A DNA stretch of 11,757 nt from Methanoregulaceae archaeon (GTDB taxonomy: Archaea; Halobacteriota; Methanomicrobia; Methanomicrobiales; Methanospirillaceae), in assembly GCA_013331415.1 (NCBI GenBank), contig DUGL01000189.1:1-11757 (forward strand). Direction: 5' to 3'. The notes below the pieces were generated by a model that did no database searches, was not told the origin of the DNA, and was given only the letters and a program-made list of their open reading frames with translations. The first letter of the stretch is position 1; each line of letters begins with the position of its first letter. The position numbers and the translations under genes were made by a program. Of the stretch, positions 1 through 7,203 are shown piece by piece.

Positions 1-650
1 ACCTGGGCATCTTTCACCGCTTCTGCCGGGTCCCGGAGCAGGATGACCTCTCCTCCACCCGCATGAGCCCGCGCCACGACTTCCTCAGAGACCCGGTATC
101 TGTCAGGGGATGCAACCCTGATCCGGTACCCGGCAAGGGCTGATGCCAGGACGAGCGAGTTGCAGACATTGTTCCCGTCTCCGATCCATGCCAGCGTCAA
201 CTCCCCAAACGATCCGAAATGCTCCCGGATCGTCATCAGGTCGGCAAGGATCTGGCAGGGGTGCTCGATATCAGAGAGGCCGTTGATCACCGGGACCGGG
301 GAGTACCGGGCGAACTCCTCAATGGTTGCGTGCTTATAGGCCCGGATCATCATGCCGGACACGTACCGGGACATCACCCGGGCGGTGTCCCGGATCTCCT
401 CGCCCCTCCCGATCTGGAGGTCCTGGGGATTCAGGAACAGGGCATGGCCACCGAGCTCTGCCATCCCGACCTCAAAGGAGATGCGGGTCCGTGTGGATGC
501 CTTCTCAAAGACGAGCGCCAGTGCCTTCCCGAGGAGGAACTCGTGGGGTCTGCCTTCCCGCCGGAGCATCTTCAGGCGGTCGGCATCATCGAGGATCTCG
601 CGCAGTTCTTCCCGCGAGAGATCGAGGATCGAGAGGAGGTCTTTTTTCAT
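1..650 (-). CDS. argF: Ornithine carbamoyltransferase, N-terminal 216 residues (C-terminus beyond left edge)
   Basis: This enzyme transfers the carbamoyl group of carbamoyl phosphate to ornithine, giving citrulline in cytoplasmic arginine synthesis. Reading the minus strand from the ATG at 650 gives an open frame to the window edge. It shows the carbamoyl-phosphate loop S-T-R-T-R at residues 52-56, an H-P-C-Q motif at 130-133 and a G-D-G-N-N-V-C-N-S stretch at about 158-165 opening the second domain. The family is about 300 residues long, so roughly the last third is missing, including the ornithine-binding D-x-x-x-S-M-G region and the late H-C-L-P motif. The start is fixed by an ATGA overlap with the purD stop, which implies translational coupling as the last visible gene of the carS-pyrE-purD-argF operon. 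The H-P-C-Q motif and an N-terminus without aspartate-transcarbamoylase features favour ArgF over PyrB. Confidence 0.96.
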   Translation of the reverse strand, partial: MKKDLLSILDLSREELREILDDADRLKMLRREGRPHEFLLGKALALVFEKASTRTRISFEVGMAELGGHALFLNPQDLQIGRGEEIRDTARVMSRYVSGMMIRAYKHATIEEFARYSPVPVINGLSDIEHPCQILADLMTIREHFGSFGELTLAWIGDGNNVCNSLVLASALAGYRIRVASPDRYRVSEEVVARAHAGGGEVILLRDPAEAVKDAQ

Positions 651-1939
651 CGCAACTCCTGCATGTGCATGACCCGACGGGCAAGGAGGTCACGGGTCCC
701 GATATCACGGCGGTGGCGGACCCGGCCTTTCACCGCGGATGCCGCGGTCTCGGCACGCTCTTCTGCCTCTTCAAGGGTATCGCCGACGCCGACAAACGCG
801 AGGGTCCGGGAGGTCTGGGTATAGATGGTCCCGTCACGCTCTTCGACATTTGCGTAGTACAGGAGAGCTCGGGGATCCCTGATGAGGGTGAGGGGTTCCC
901 CACTCACCGGTGCCTCAGGATACCCTTCCGGAACAAGGTACTTACAGACCGTTGCCGATGTTTTGAAACGGACATCCCGTTTCGAGAGCGTCCCGGCCAC
1001 CATATGCTCAATGATCGTGAAAAAATCAGATTCAAGCAGGGAGAGGACGTTCATGGCCTCGGGATCGCCAAACCGGGCATTGAACTCAATCACCATAGGC
1101 CCTCTTGCAGTATTCATGAACTGGCCGTAGAGCACCCCACGATACACGATCCCTGCAGAGCCCAATGCCCGTATCGCCTCCTCCATGATGCCGAGTGCCC
1201 GCTCCCGGTCATGGTCTGTGACAAACGGCAGGGAATGGTCCGGCATCGAGAAGGATCCCATCCCACCCGTGTTCGGCCCCTCGTCGCCCTCGTACGCACG
1301 CTTGTGGTCCTGGACGAGCGGCATCGGCACGACATGCTTCCCGTCAACAAATGCCTGGAGGGTGAACTCTTCCCCAATGAGCCGCTCCTCGAGCACCACC
1401 TTCCCGCCGAGTGCCCGGACATACGCTACCGCTCCCTCCCGGTCAAGGTGCTCCCCCATGATCCGTACCCCTTTCCCCCCGGTCAGCCCGATCGGCTTGA
1501 TCGCGAGATCTCCCTCGTAGTCCCGGATGAACCCGGCTGCAGACGGGGCATCGTGAAACGTCCTGAACCGCGGGCAGCCGGCAATCCCGTGGCGGTCCAT
1601 CATCTCCCTGCAGAACGCCTTGTCGGTCTCGAGCCGGGCTGCCGCCAGCACGGGGCCCATGCAGGGGATCCCCTGCTCCTCGAGGCGATCGACGATCCCT
1701 GCCTCAAGCGGTGCTTCGGGGCCGATCACGGCATAATCTGCCCTGCGCGAGGTCGCGAACTTCAGAACCGCCGGGATGTTGGTCTCCCGCTCGATAAGGA
1801 TATCGGTTGAAAGGGCTGCTATCCCGGGATTTTTCTTTGCCATGACGGAGAGGATCGAGACCCCGTCCGATATCGAGAGAACCTGCGCTAGTGCATGCTC
1901 CCTCCCTCCGCCACCGACCACCAGCACCTTCATAGTCAT
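647..1939 (-). CDS. purD: Phosphoribosylamine--glycine ligase (GAR synthetase)
   Basis: PurD joins glycine to 5-phosphoribosylamine using ATP, the second step of purine synthesis. The 430-residue frame is full length for the family. It opens with the N-terminal dinucleotide-fold motif G-G-G-G-R-E-H-A (residues 9-16) and has G-P-E-A-P-L-E-A-G near residue 73. The ATP-grasp core includes K-P-I-G-L-T-G-G-K-G-V near residue 147 and E-E-F-T-L-Q-A-F near 190. The P-N-T-G-G-M-G-S-F motif and the metal-binding E-F-N-A-R-F-G-D-P-E follow. The frame can start at ATG 1939 or at the in-frame ATG 1933; the second gives the usual M-K-V-L-V-V-G-G-G-G opening, and neither has a good ribosome-binding site. 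It lies 21 nt after pyrE and shares ATGA with argF downstream. It supplies purines next to pyrE, another gene of phosphoribosyl metabolism. Confidence 0.97.
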   Translation of the reverse strand: MTMKVLVVGGGGREHALAQVLSISDGVSILSVMAKKNPGIAALSTDILIERETNIPAVLKFATSRRADYAVIGPEAPLEAGIVDRLEEQGIPCMGPVLAAARLETDKAFCREMMDRHGIAGCPRFRTFHDAPSAAGFIRDYEGDLAIKPIGLTGGKGVRIMGEHLDREGAVAYVRALGGKVVLEERLIGEEFTLQAFVDGKHVVPMPLVQDHKRAYEGDEGPNTGGMGSFSMPDHSLPFVTDHDRERALGIMEEAIRALGSAGIVYRGVLYGQFMNTARGPMVIEFNARFGDPEAMNVLSLLESDFFTIIEHMVAGTLSKRDVRFKTSATVCKYLVPEGYPEAPVSGEPLTLIRDPRALLYYANVEERDGTIYTQTSRTLAFVGVGDTLEEAEERAETAASAVKGRVRHRRDIGTRDLLARRVMHMQELR

Positions 1940-1960
1940 GTATAGTACAACCCGGCGTTC

Positions 1961-2497
1961 TTAAAAAATTGCGTCTGTCGCATCCGGTGCGTTCACAAGC
2001 TCGCTCGCATACGCCAGCGCCTTCAGGGTGACACCCAGGTTTTCAAGGGCGGCAGCTGCCCCGGCCTCGCGATCGACAACCGTGACAACCGTGTCCACCA
2101 GGGCACCCCCGGAACGCAGCGCCTCGATGCCGGAAATGACCGAACCGCCCGATGTGGTCACGTCCTCGACAAGGAGCACCCGTAACCCGGCAACCCGCCC
2201 GATGATCATGCCACCCTTCCCGTGCGCCTTTCCGGTGCTCCTGATGATCGCATACGGTTTTTTGCTGGAGAGCGATACCACGACCGCAAGGGGGATGCCC
2301 CCGACCGCCACGCCGGCGACCGTGTCGAAAGAACCGATACGGGCAATCTCTTCTCCCACCGCTGTCAGCACTTCAGGGTGGGTGAGCGCGGATTTCACGT
2401 CGAGGTAATAGGGGCTCTTTGCACCTGATGCAAGGGTAAAATCACCGTGCTCCACGGCACCGTGCTCTCTCAACAACCGGGCTATCCTGTTCACCAT
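1961..2497 (-). CDS. pyrE: Orotate phosphoribosyltransferase
   Basis: PyrE makes orotidine monophosphate from orotate and PRPP in pyrimidine synthesis. The 178-residue protein has the expected N-terminal pattern with A-S-G-A-K-S-P-Y-Y-L-D (orotate side) and the PRPP-binding loop V-L-L-V-E-D-V-T-T-S-G-G-S. A longer reading frame to 2611 exists, but its extra residues lie inside carS and do not resemble the family. I therefore chose ATG 2497, which has a GGATG-type Shine-Dalgarno just upstream and gives the usual family length. The start overlaps the last 7 nt of carS, indicating cotranscription and probable coupling. The stop is embedded in a T-rich run (T6 on the minus strand at 1968-1963), but purD begins only 21 nt later, so this is probably not a strong terminator. 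Confidence 0.96.
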   Translation of the reverse strand: MVNRIARLLREHGAVEHGDFTLASGAKSPYYLDVKSALTHPEVLTAVGEEIARIGSFDTVAGVAVGGIPLAVVVSLSSKKPYAIIRSTGKAHGKGGMIIGRVAGLRVLLVEDVTTSGGSVISGIEALRSGGALVDTVVTVVDREAGAAAALENLGVTLKALAYASELVNAPDATDAIF

Positions 2498-3045
2498 GGC
2501 ACATCCTTTATTCCGGTAATATACCCGATGATGTTGACGGCCCGGTGGAGAATTGGAGTGATCACGATGATCCAGAAGATCACGAGCGGGGTGAGATACG
2601 TCATAACCCATGCATATTCAAAGATGAGGAGGAGGACGAGTGGCCCGATCACCAGGTCGTACTGATCGGCAATGAGCCACTCGGCTCCCTGTTCCTTGCC
2701 GAGCCGCCGCTTAAAGAAACTCTTTACGAGATCCCCGGCCAGTGCCCCGAATGCGAGGAGAAATACAACCGGGAACGTGAGGTTGGGGAGCCAGGTGATC
2801 CCGAGGGCCTGCTGTGCCAGGATCATGAGACCCCCGATCACGACACCGGACACCACCCCTGCGATGAAGCCCCGCCAGGTCTTTCCGTCTCCGAATATCC
2901 TGCGGCCGTCGCGGTACGTTCTCCTGCCGTCAATTGGTCTCCCCCCGCCGAGAAATGCAGCGACAGGGTTTGGCACATAGGCTGGCATCATGATCCAGAA
3001 CGCGGACAGGAGCGGGATGAGAAGGAATTCGGGGCTAATATGCAT
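2491..3045 (-). CDS. carS: CDP-archaeol synthase (CTP:2,3-di-O-geranylgeranylglycerol-1-phosphate cytidylyltransferase)
   Basis: CarS is an integral membrane enzyme that activates unsaturated archaeol phosphate with CTP, the branch point before polar head groups are added to archaeal lipids. The 184-residue product has several hydrophobic segments (about residues 5-25, 60-85, 90-110, 130-150 and 150-170). It carries the family signature P-A-Y-V-P-N-P-V-A-A, G-G-G-R-P-I-D-G-R-R and I-F-G-D-G-K-T-W-R-G-F. The frame could extend to GTG 3096 or ATG 3081. I chose ATG 3045 because the family starts just before this first membrane helix, and because a TATA-like box at 3078-3071 on this strand would place the transcript start near 3048, giving a nearly leaderless message. 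It overlaps pyrE by 7 nt and is divergent from the Tes-like lipid gene at 3133. Confidence in the family is high; the exact start is less certain. Confidence 0.94.
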   Translation of the reverse strand: MHISPEFLLIPLLSAFWIMMPAYVPNPVAAFLGGGRPIDGRRTYRDGRRIFGDGKTWRGFIAGVVSGVVIGGLMILAQQALGITWLPNLTFPVVFLLAFGALAGDLVKSFFKRRLGKEQGAEWLIADQYDLVIGPLVLLLIFEYAWVMTYLTPLVIFWIIVITPILHRAVNIIGYITGIKDVPW

Positions 3046-3070
3046 CTCCCAGTATCTGTAATAAACAGCA

Positions 3071-3078
3071 GATATAAG
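3071..3078. promoter_or_regulatory. Candidate TATA element between carS and the tes-like gene, readable in both directions
   Basis: The octamer GATATAAG lies in the short space between the two divergent genes. Read on the minus strand (CTTATATC) it lies about 26-30 nt ahead of carS ATG 3045, the archaeal spacing for a leaderless start. Read on the plus strand it would place a start near 3101, leaving a leader of about 32 nt that contains AGGG six bases before ATG 3133. The assignment rests on position and AT content only. Confidence 0.45.
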
Positions 3079-3132
3079 CATTAAGATATCCCACACCTAA
3101 CACCATATCAGAGAGGATCGGTAGGGAAAAGG

Positions 3133-4587
3133 ATGAAGGTCAAGACAACGAGGACCCTGTGCCCGATCTGCAACGCTGTCCTGGAAGGCACGATTACTGA
3201 TGAAGAGGGCAGTATCTGGCTGGAACGTACCTGCCCGGAACATGGTCAGTTCCGGGATCTCTACTGGTCGGATTCCGCATTATGGCATAAATTTGAGCAG
3301 TACGAGTCACTGGGTCGAGGCGTCGGGAACCCGAACGTGATCGCACCCCCTGACCATTGCCCGGAATTTTGCGGTATCTGCAATTTCCACAAATCAGGAA
3401 CCCTGCTTGCCAACATCGACCTCACGAACCGGTGCAACCTTGATTGTGATTTCTGTTTTGCCAATGCAAAGGCTTGCGGGTTCGTGTACGAGCCATCCTT
3501 TGAGGAGATCGTCGGGATGCTGAAGATGCTCCGCAGCCAGAAACCGGTCCCTGCTCCCGCTGTCCAGTTCTCGGGCGGGGAGCCAACGATGCGCGATGAC
3601 GTGGTCGCGCTTGTGCGAATCGCCAAGGAGGTCGGTTTTCCCCAGGTGCAGCTTGCAACGAATGGGATCAAGCTGGCAAAGGACATCGGGTTTGTGGAAG
3701 AGCTCAAGGCTGCCGGTCTCTCAACCGTCTACCTCCACTTCGACGGAGTGACAAGAGAGACGAATACCAAGCTCACCTCGGATAAGAAAGCTGTGGAGAA
3801 CTGCGAAGAGGTGGGACTGGGCCTTATCCTGGTACCCACCATCATCAAAGGCAGGAATGACCACGAGGTGGGCGCAATCATCCGGTATGCTGCTGAGCAT
3901 ATCAAAGTGGTCAGGGGTGTGAACTTCCAGCCTATCGCGTTCACGGGTGCCGCGAGCGAGGAGGACGTGCAGCGGGAACGGATCACCATCCCCGATCTCC
4001 TCAAGGATATCGAGCACCAGACGGAGGGGATAATCAGGGAATCCGATTTCTACCCGGTCCCCTGCGTGGTCCCGTTCTCTGACCTGGTGGAGACCTACAC
4101 CGGGAACCCGCAGGTCAGGTTCACGTCGCACCAGCACTGCGGCGCTGCAACCTATGTTTTTATCACGGATGATGGCATGGTTCCCATCAACCGGATGGTC
4201 GATGTGGAGACGTTCTTCCTGTCTATTGAGCACCTGACCGAGAAGCTGAAGAAGGGCGGCCAGCTGAACAAGTACAAGTCCCTGATCGAGGGGATCCGGG
4301 AGATGAATGTCTCTTTTAAGAAGAGCGAGCAGGGGAGTGCCGCACAGTTCTGGAAACTGATCGGAAAGACCCTCTTGATGCAGAACTTTGATGCCCTCCG
4401 TGAATTCCACTGGAATGCACTCTTTATCGGCACGATGCACTTCATGGACCGGTACAACTATGATCTCTCACGGGTCCAGCGGTGCTGTATCCACTATGCA
4501 ACTCCCGATGGAAAACTGATCCCGTTCTGCACCTATAACAGCGGTCCGGTCTACCGGGAGAAGGTCTGGAGCGAGCACAGGAAATAA
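3133..4587 (+). CDS. tes: Radical SAM protein of the tetraether lipid synthase (Tes / MJ0619) type
   Basis: Tes uses radical SAM chemistry to couple the phytanyl ends of archaeol lipids, forming macrocyclic and tetraether (GDGT) membrane lipids. The 484-residue protein starts with a Cys-rich metal site (C10, C13 and C34 in a C-P-E-H-G motif), then C76, C80 and C83. The radical SAM C-x3-C-x2-C motif is at C101, C105 and C108, followed by C115 and the SAM-contact G-G-E-P at 148-151. More cysteines follow (C311, C336, C451, C452, C466), including the C-terminal R-C-C-I-H-Y and I-P-F-C motifs. The multiple clusters and this C-terminal pattern match the MJ0619/Tes family rather than MoaA- or NifB-type enzymes. 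The ATG has AGGG six bases upstream, and a T7 tract follows the stop. Standing back-to-back with carS supports a lipid role. A paralogous family member with another substrate remains possible. Confidence 0.85.
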   Translation: MKVKTTRTLCPICNAVLEGTITDEEGSIWLERTCPEHGQFRDLYWSDSALWHKFEQYESLGRGVGNPNVIAPPDHCPEFCGICNFHKSGTLLANIDLTNRCNLDCDFCFANAKACGFVYEPSFEEIVGMLKMLRSQKPVPAPAVQFSGGEPTMRDDVVALVRIAKEVGFPQVQLATNGIKLAKDIGFVEELKAAGLSTVYLHFDGVTRETNTKLTSDKKAVENCEEVGLGLILVPTIIKGRNDHEVGAIIRYAAEHIKVVRGVNFQPIAFTGAASEEDVQRERITIPDLLKDIEHQTEGIIRESDFYPVPCVVPFSDLVETYTGNPQVRFTSHQHCGAATYVFITDDGMVPINRMVDVETFFLSIEHLTEKLKKGGQLNKYKSLIEGIREMNVSFKKSEQGSAAQFWKLIGKTLLMQNFDALREFHWNALFIGTMHFMDRYNYDLSRVQRCCIHYATPDGKLIPFCTYNSGPVYREKVWSEHRK

Positions 4588-4600
4588 CTGCTCAACCCTG

Positions 4601-4607
4601 TTTTTTT
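4601..4607 (+). terminator. T7 tract terminator after the tes-like gene
   Basis: Seven T residues begin 14 nt after the stop codon, followed by a pyrimidine-rich stretch. Oligo-T on the coding strand is the usual archaeal intrinsic terminator. The rest of the convergent gap up to 4837 holds no gene I can support. Confidence 0.6.
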
Positions 4608-4837
4608 CTCTCCTGCTCCCATCCCCCTCTGATCACGTTGGTCCACATACCTGCAGAGAGAACAGAAATGCGTTCCGGTACCAGGACTGGACGCATGCCC
4701 GGGATATGTGCACCTCTCCCGAATACTGCCAGACCTGGGGTTATCCTCTCTCATCCCGGATCAGATGACAGGGTATTTCTCCCTGGCGGAGCCGGATCCG
4801 TAAAAGGGGGAGGCTGATAGCCCCGGAGCCCACCCAC

Positions 4838-5815
4838 TCAGGGAAATTCCAGCATCACGCGGTTCCGGTTTTTCATCGCGATCCCGGCAATCGCGAGGTC
4901 CTGGATAGCGAGACCGGTCGAGTCAAAGATCGTTATCTCCCCATGACTCTCGCGTTTCTTTCTCCCGAGCACGACCTCACCGATTGTCCCGGCGATCTGT
5001 TCGGGGGAAAACAGCCCTTTTTCTATCGGGACGTTGATCTCCCCTGAATGGATCGCCTGGGGAGGATCGTCGACAAAAACCCGGGCTCTCGTGAGGAGCC
5101 CGGGGTCGAGCTCCTGCTTACCAGGGGCATCCGCTCCGATCGCGTTAATATGGGTACCTTCAGCCACCCATTCTGACAGTATGACCGGTTCCCGTGAGGG
5201 GGTGGTGGTGACGATAACATCGCATGCGCATACCTGTTTGAGCGTTGCCGTACTGCAGTCCATTGCAGCGTAACGCCGGCAGAACAGAGCTGCATGCTTC
5301 TCTGTTCTGCTCCACACCCGAAGACGGGTAATCTCGAGTTCTGCTGCAATCGCATCGACCTGTGCTGCGGCCTGGCGTCCGCTCCCGACCAGTCCCAGGG
5401 TTACGGTACGGGAGGGTGCGAGGTACTTGGCCGCAATGGCGCCTGATGCACCGGTCCGGAGGTCGGTCAGTCCGGTTGCATTCAGGATGGCAACCGGGGT
5501 CCCGGTCGCGGGGTCCAGGATGACCAGGAGTGCCATCACGGTAGGAATATGCTGCAGGGGGTTGGCCGGGTGCACATTCACGATCTTGACACCGGCGATA
5601 CCAAGAGAAGGAATATAGGCTGGCATGGTCCGGAAATCTCCCGTATCAAAGGTGATGTAGACCTTGGGGGGCATCTGGACATGCCCGCGGGCATGCTCCG
5701 CGAAGGCCTCCTCAACGGCCGCGTTCACCTCAGGGATATCCAGTCCAGGGGAGGGGTCTGGGTAGTACCACATAGCAGGTATACCGTCTCCTCCCCCACA
5801 GAAGAACCTGATCAC
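4838..5815 (-). CDS. Alanine dehydrogenase / ornithine cyclodeaminase family protein (mu-crystallin fold)
   Basis: Members are NAD-dependent cytoplasmic enzymes that either interconvert alanine and pyruvate (archaeal AlaDH, as in Archaeoglobus) or deaminate ornithine to proline. The 325-residue frame has the substrate lysine in G-V-K-I-V-N-V-H-P (K77), then L-R-T-G-A near residue 119. The NAD-binding G-L-V-G-S-G-R-Q-A is near 141, G-A-D-A-P-G-K-Q-E-L-D near 227 and F-D-S-T-G-L-A-I-Q-D near 298. The overall pattern is closest, from memory, to the Archaeoglobus alanine dehydrogenase, so AlaDH is slightly preferred. Two starts are possible. GTG 5815 has AGGAG eight bases upstream; ATG 5773 gives an N-terminus closer to the family, but its GGAGG is 14 bases away. 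I kept 5815. The gene is divergent from the ATP-grasp gene with 91 bp between them. Confidence 0.92.
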   Translation of the reverse strand: MIRFFCGGGDGIPAMWYYPDPSPGLDIPEVNAAVEEAFAEHARGHVQMPPKVYITFDTGDFRTMPAYIPSLGIAGVKIVNVHPANPLQHIPTVMALLVILDPATGTPVAILNATGLTDLRTGASGAIAAKYLAPSRTVTLGLVGSGRQAAAQVDAIAAELEITRLRVWSRTEKHAALFCRRYAAMDCSTATLKQVCACDVIVTTTPSREPVILSEWVAEGTHINAIGADAPGKQELDPGLLTRARVFVDDPPQAIHSGEINVPIEKGLFSPEQIAGTIGEVVLGRKKRESHGEITIFDSTGLAIQDLAIAGIAMKNRNRVMLEFP

Positions 5816-5906
5816 GAAAAGAGCTCCTGCTGCACAGTTCCGCGGGACTTATCCCCTTATCCTGACAACATGGTTCTTCACAGCCGATACAGGTGTATAC
5901 CATCTC

Positions 5907-6701
5907 ATGATCCACGTTGTGCCAAAACCTACCGATACTCGTGATGACAATTCGACGGGAGCTGTTGTCCGGGAGATCCGGCAGCAGGGAGGGGAGGTCC
6001 GGTTCCTGGACCTTGACCGGATCGATCCGTTCTCATCTGATCTGGAGGATGCGCTCATCTGGGTATGCGGGATGACGCAGGACGGGCACCAGTACGAGGT
6101 GCTCCAGGCGCTTGCACTTGCCAACCGTATCGTGAACACCCCCCGATCCATCGCAACCTGTGCCAGCAAGGTCCTGACGAGCGTTCTCATCGAGCGGGCC
6201 GGGATCCCATCGCCAAAGACCCTGTTTACACGGGATGAGGATACGGCTGCCCGCTTCATTGCCTCGCTGGGGAAGGTCGTCATAAAACCGGTGTACGGAT
6301 TTGACGGTCATGGGATCTTCCTGATCGATTCGCCTGACCAGCTCGGCAGCCCACCCTGGTACCTCCAGGAGTACATCCCAAACGACCGCGATTTTCGTAT
6401 ATTCGTTATTGATGGCGAGGCTGTCGGCGCGATCATGCGCGTCTCGGATACCCTCGCCCATAATATTCACCAGGGGGGGTCCGGTATCCCCTGTGCAATC
6501 GATGATGCGATGCAGGAGGTTGCCGGGGCTGCGGCACGGGTGGTCGGCGTCGATTACGGGGGCGTTGACCTGCTCCGCACCGGTGACGGATACTGCGTGC
6601 TCGAGGTGAACGGGACCCCGAACTGGCACTGCATGGCAGTACCCATTCCTGCGCTGCTCGCGAGCTACCTGATTGAGAAAGAGCGGGAGCTCCATACCTG
6701 A
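5907..6701 (+). CDS. RimK-type ATP-grasp ligase (coenzyme-tailoring glutamate ligase-like)
   Basis: RimK-type enzymes use ATP to make an acyl phosphate and attach an amino acid, usually glutamate, to an acceptor. In methanogens, relatives (MptN, CofF) add alpha-linked glutamate to tetrahydromethanopterin or coenzyme F420. The 264 residues show N-T-P-R-S-I at 77-82 with the adjoining helix K88-G99, K-P-V-Y-G-F-D-G-H-G at 127-136 and L-Q-E-Y-I-P-N-D-R-D-F-R at 153-164. The RimK hallmark A-H-N-I-H-Q-G-G is at 184-191 and the metal site L-E-V-N-G-T-P-N-W-H at 232-241. It is somewhat shorter than MptN or RimK (about 290-300), mainly at the N-terminus. ATG 5907 has AGGTG 11 bases upstream. No pterin or F420 gene adjoins it, so the acceptor is not decided by context. 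Confidence 0.9.
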   Translation: MIHVVPKPTDTRDDNSTGAVVREIRQQGGEVRFLDLDRIDPFSSDLEDALIWVCGMTQDGHQYEVLQALALANRIVNTPRSIATCASKVLTSVLIERAGIPSPKTLFTRDEDTAARFIASLGKVVIKPVYGFDGHGIFLIDSPDQLGSPPWYLQEYIPNDRDFRIFVIDGEAVGAIMRVSDTLAHNIHQGGSGIPCAIDDAMQEVAGAAARVVGVDYGGVDLLRTGDGYCVLEVNGTPNWHCMAVPIPALLASYLIEKERELHT

Positions 6702-6818
6702 CGAGCGGAGTCCGGCAGGGTGTGGGCGCACCTGATGCAGGAAATGATTGTCATGTCCCGTGCTCCACCCCCACGTTCAGGGCTGCGAAGGACAGGGCAG
6801 GAGACGACGTAGTGCAGG

Positions 6819-6823
6819 AAAAA
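6819..6823 (-). terminator. T5 tract terminator downstream of the UPF0058 gene
   Basis: On the minus strand the sequence after the UPF0058 stop runs through T-rich TTCTTTTC and then T5 within about 45 nt, a plausible archaeal terminator. The surrounding convergent gap (6702-6861) shows no supported gene. Confidence 0.4.
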
Positions 6824-6861
6824 CGGGAGAATGAAAAGAATTGTGACGATTCGCTTATCGG

Positions 6862-7146
6862 TTACTGGATGTACTCCATCTCCTTCAGCGTCTTTGCCGC
6901 GAGTTCCCGCATCCGGGCAGAGATCCTTCCTGACGCAGAGAACTCAACATCCTTCATGGCATTGGCGAGTTCGTTTCCCAGCACGAAGATGGCATACTTG
7001 TGCTCCATCTTGCTCTTGTGCAATTGAGACGGGTTGATCTTGAGAGACTGGTACCCTGAGAATTTCAGTTCCGGGTTGTAATCCGCGAAGTAGTCCTTGA
7101 TCTCGAAGAGCATCTGGTGTAATGATATCAGTTCCTCTTTGTGCAC
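6862..7146 (-). CDS. UPF0058 family protein
   Basis: This 94-residue protein matches the archaeal UPF0058 family (Pfam PF01893), small proteins of unknown function widespread in euryarchaea. The recognisable features are the N-terminal helix K-E-E-L-I-S-L-H-Q-M-L-F-E-I-K-D-Y and a central N-P-S-Q-L-H-K-S-K-x-E-H-K-Y-A-I-F stretch. A helical C-terminus with S-A-S-G-R-I-S-A-R-M-R-E follows. It has no membrane segment or catalytic motif that I can see. The start is GTG 7146 with GGTGAG three bases upstream, slightly close but the only good choice. It lies 57 nt downstream of dnaG in the same direction and has its own candidate TATA box, so it may be transcribed both from that box and by read-through from dnaG. 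The family assignment is from memory of the pattern. Confidence 0.88.
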   Translation of the reverse strand: MHKEELISLHQMLFEIKDYFADYNPELKFSGYQSLKINPSQLHKSKMEHKYAIFVLGNELANAMKDVEFSASGRISARMRELAAKTLKEMEYIQ

Positions 7147-7175
7147 ACGCTCACCACGCTTAGTGATGATCTGCG

Positions 7176-7203
7176 AAAAATAAATAGGTAACTATTGGAA
7201 AAA
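7176..7203 (-). promoter_or_regulatory. T-tracts ending dnaG overlapped with a TATA-like box for the UPF0058 gene
   Basis: Directly after the dnaG stop the minus strand has T5 (7203-7199), and a second T-rich run, TATTTATTTTT, at 7186-7176. The first resembles a terminator for dnaG. The second has the composition of a TATA box and sits about 35-40 nt before GTG 7146, which would put the transcript start near 7157. Confidence 0.45.

Noticed and set aside
326..1810. 494-codon open frame on the plus strand
   Set aside because: It is antisense to purD and argF, both certain by motif. It is Arg/Pro/His-rich, as expected for the complement of GC-rich coding sequence, and has no recognisable domain.
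4620..4800. Open frame on the plus strand between the tes-like gene and the dehydrogenase gene, with protein-like composition
   Set aside because: In the best-looking frame there is no ATG, GTG or TTG with a ribosome-binding site near its beginning, and the alternative 49-codon ATG frame is Gly/Pro/Arg-rich without motifs. It follows a terminator and is most likely noncoding.
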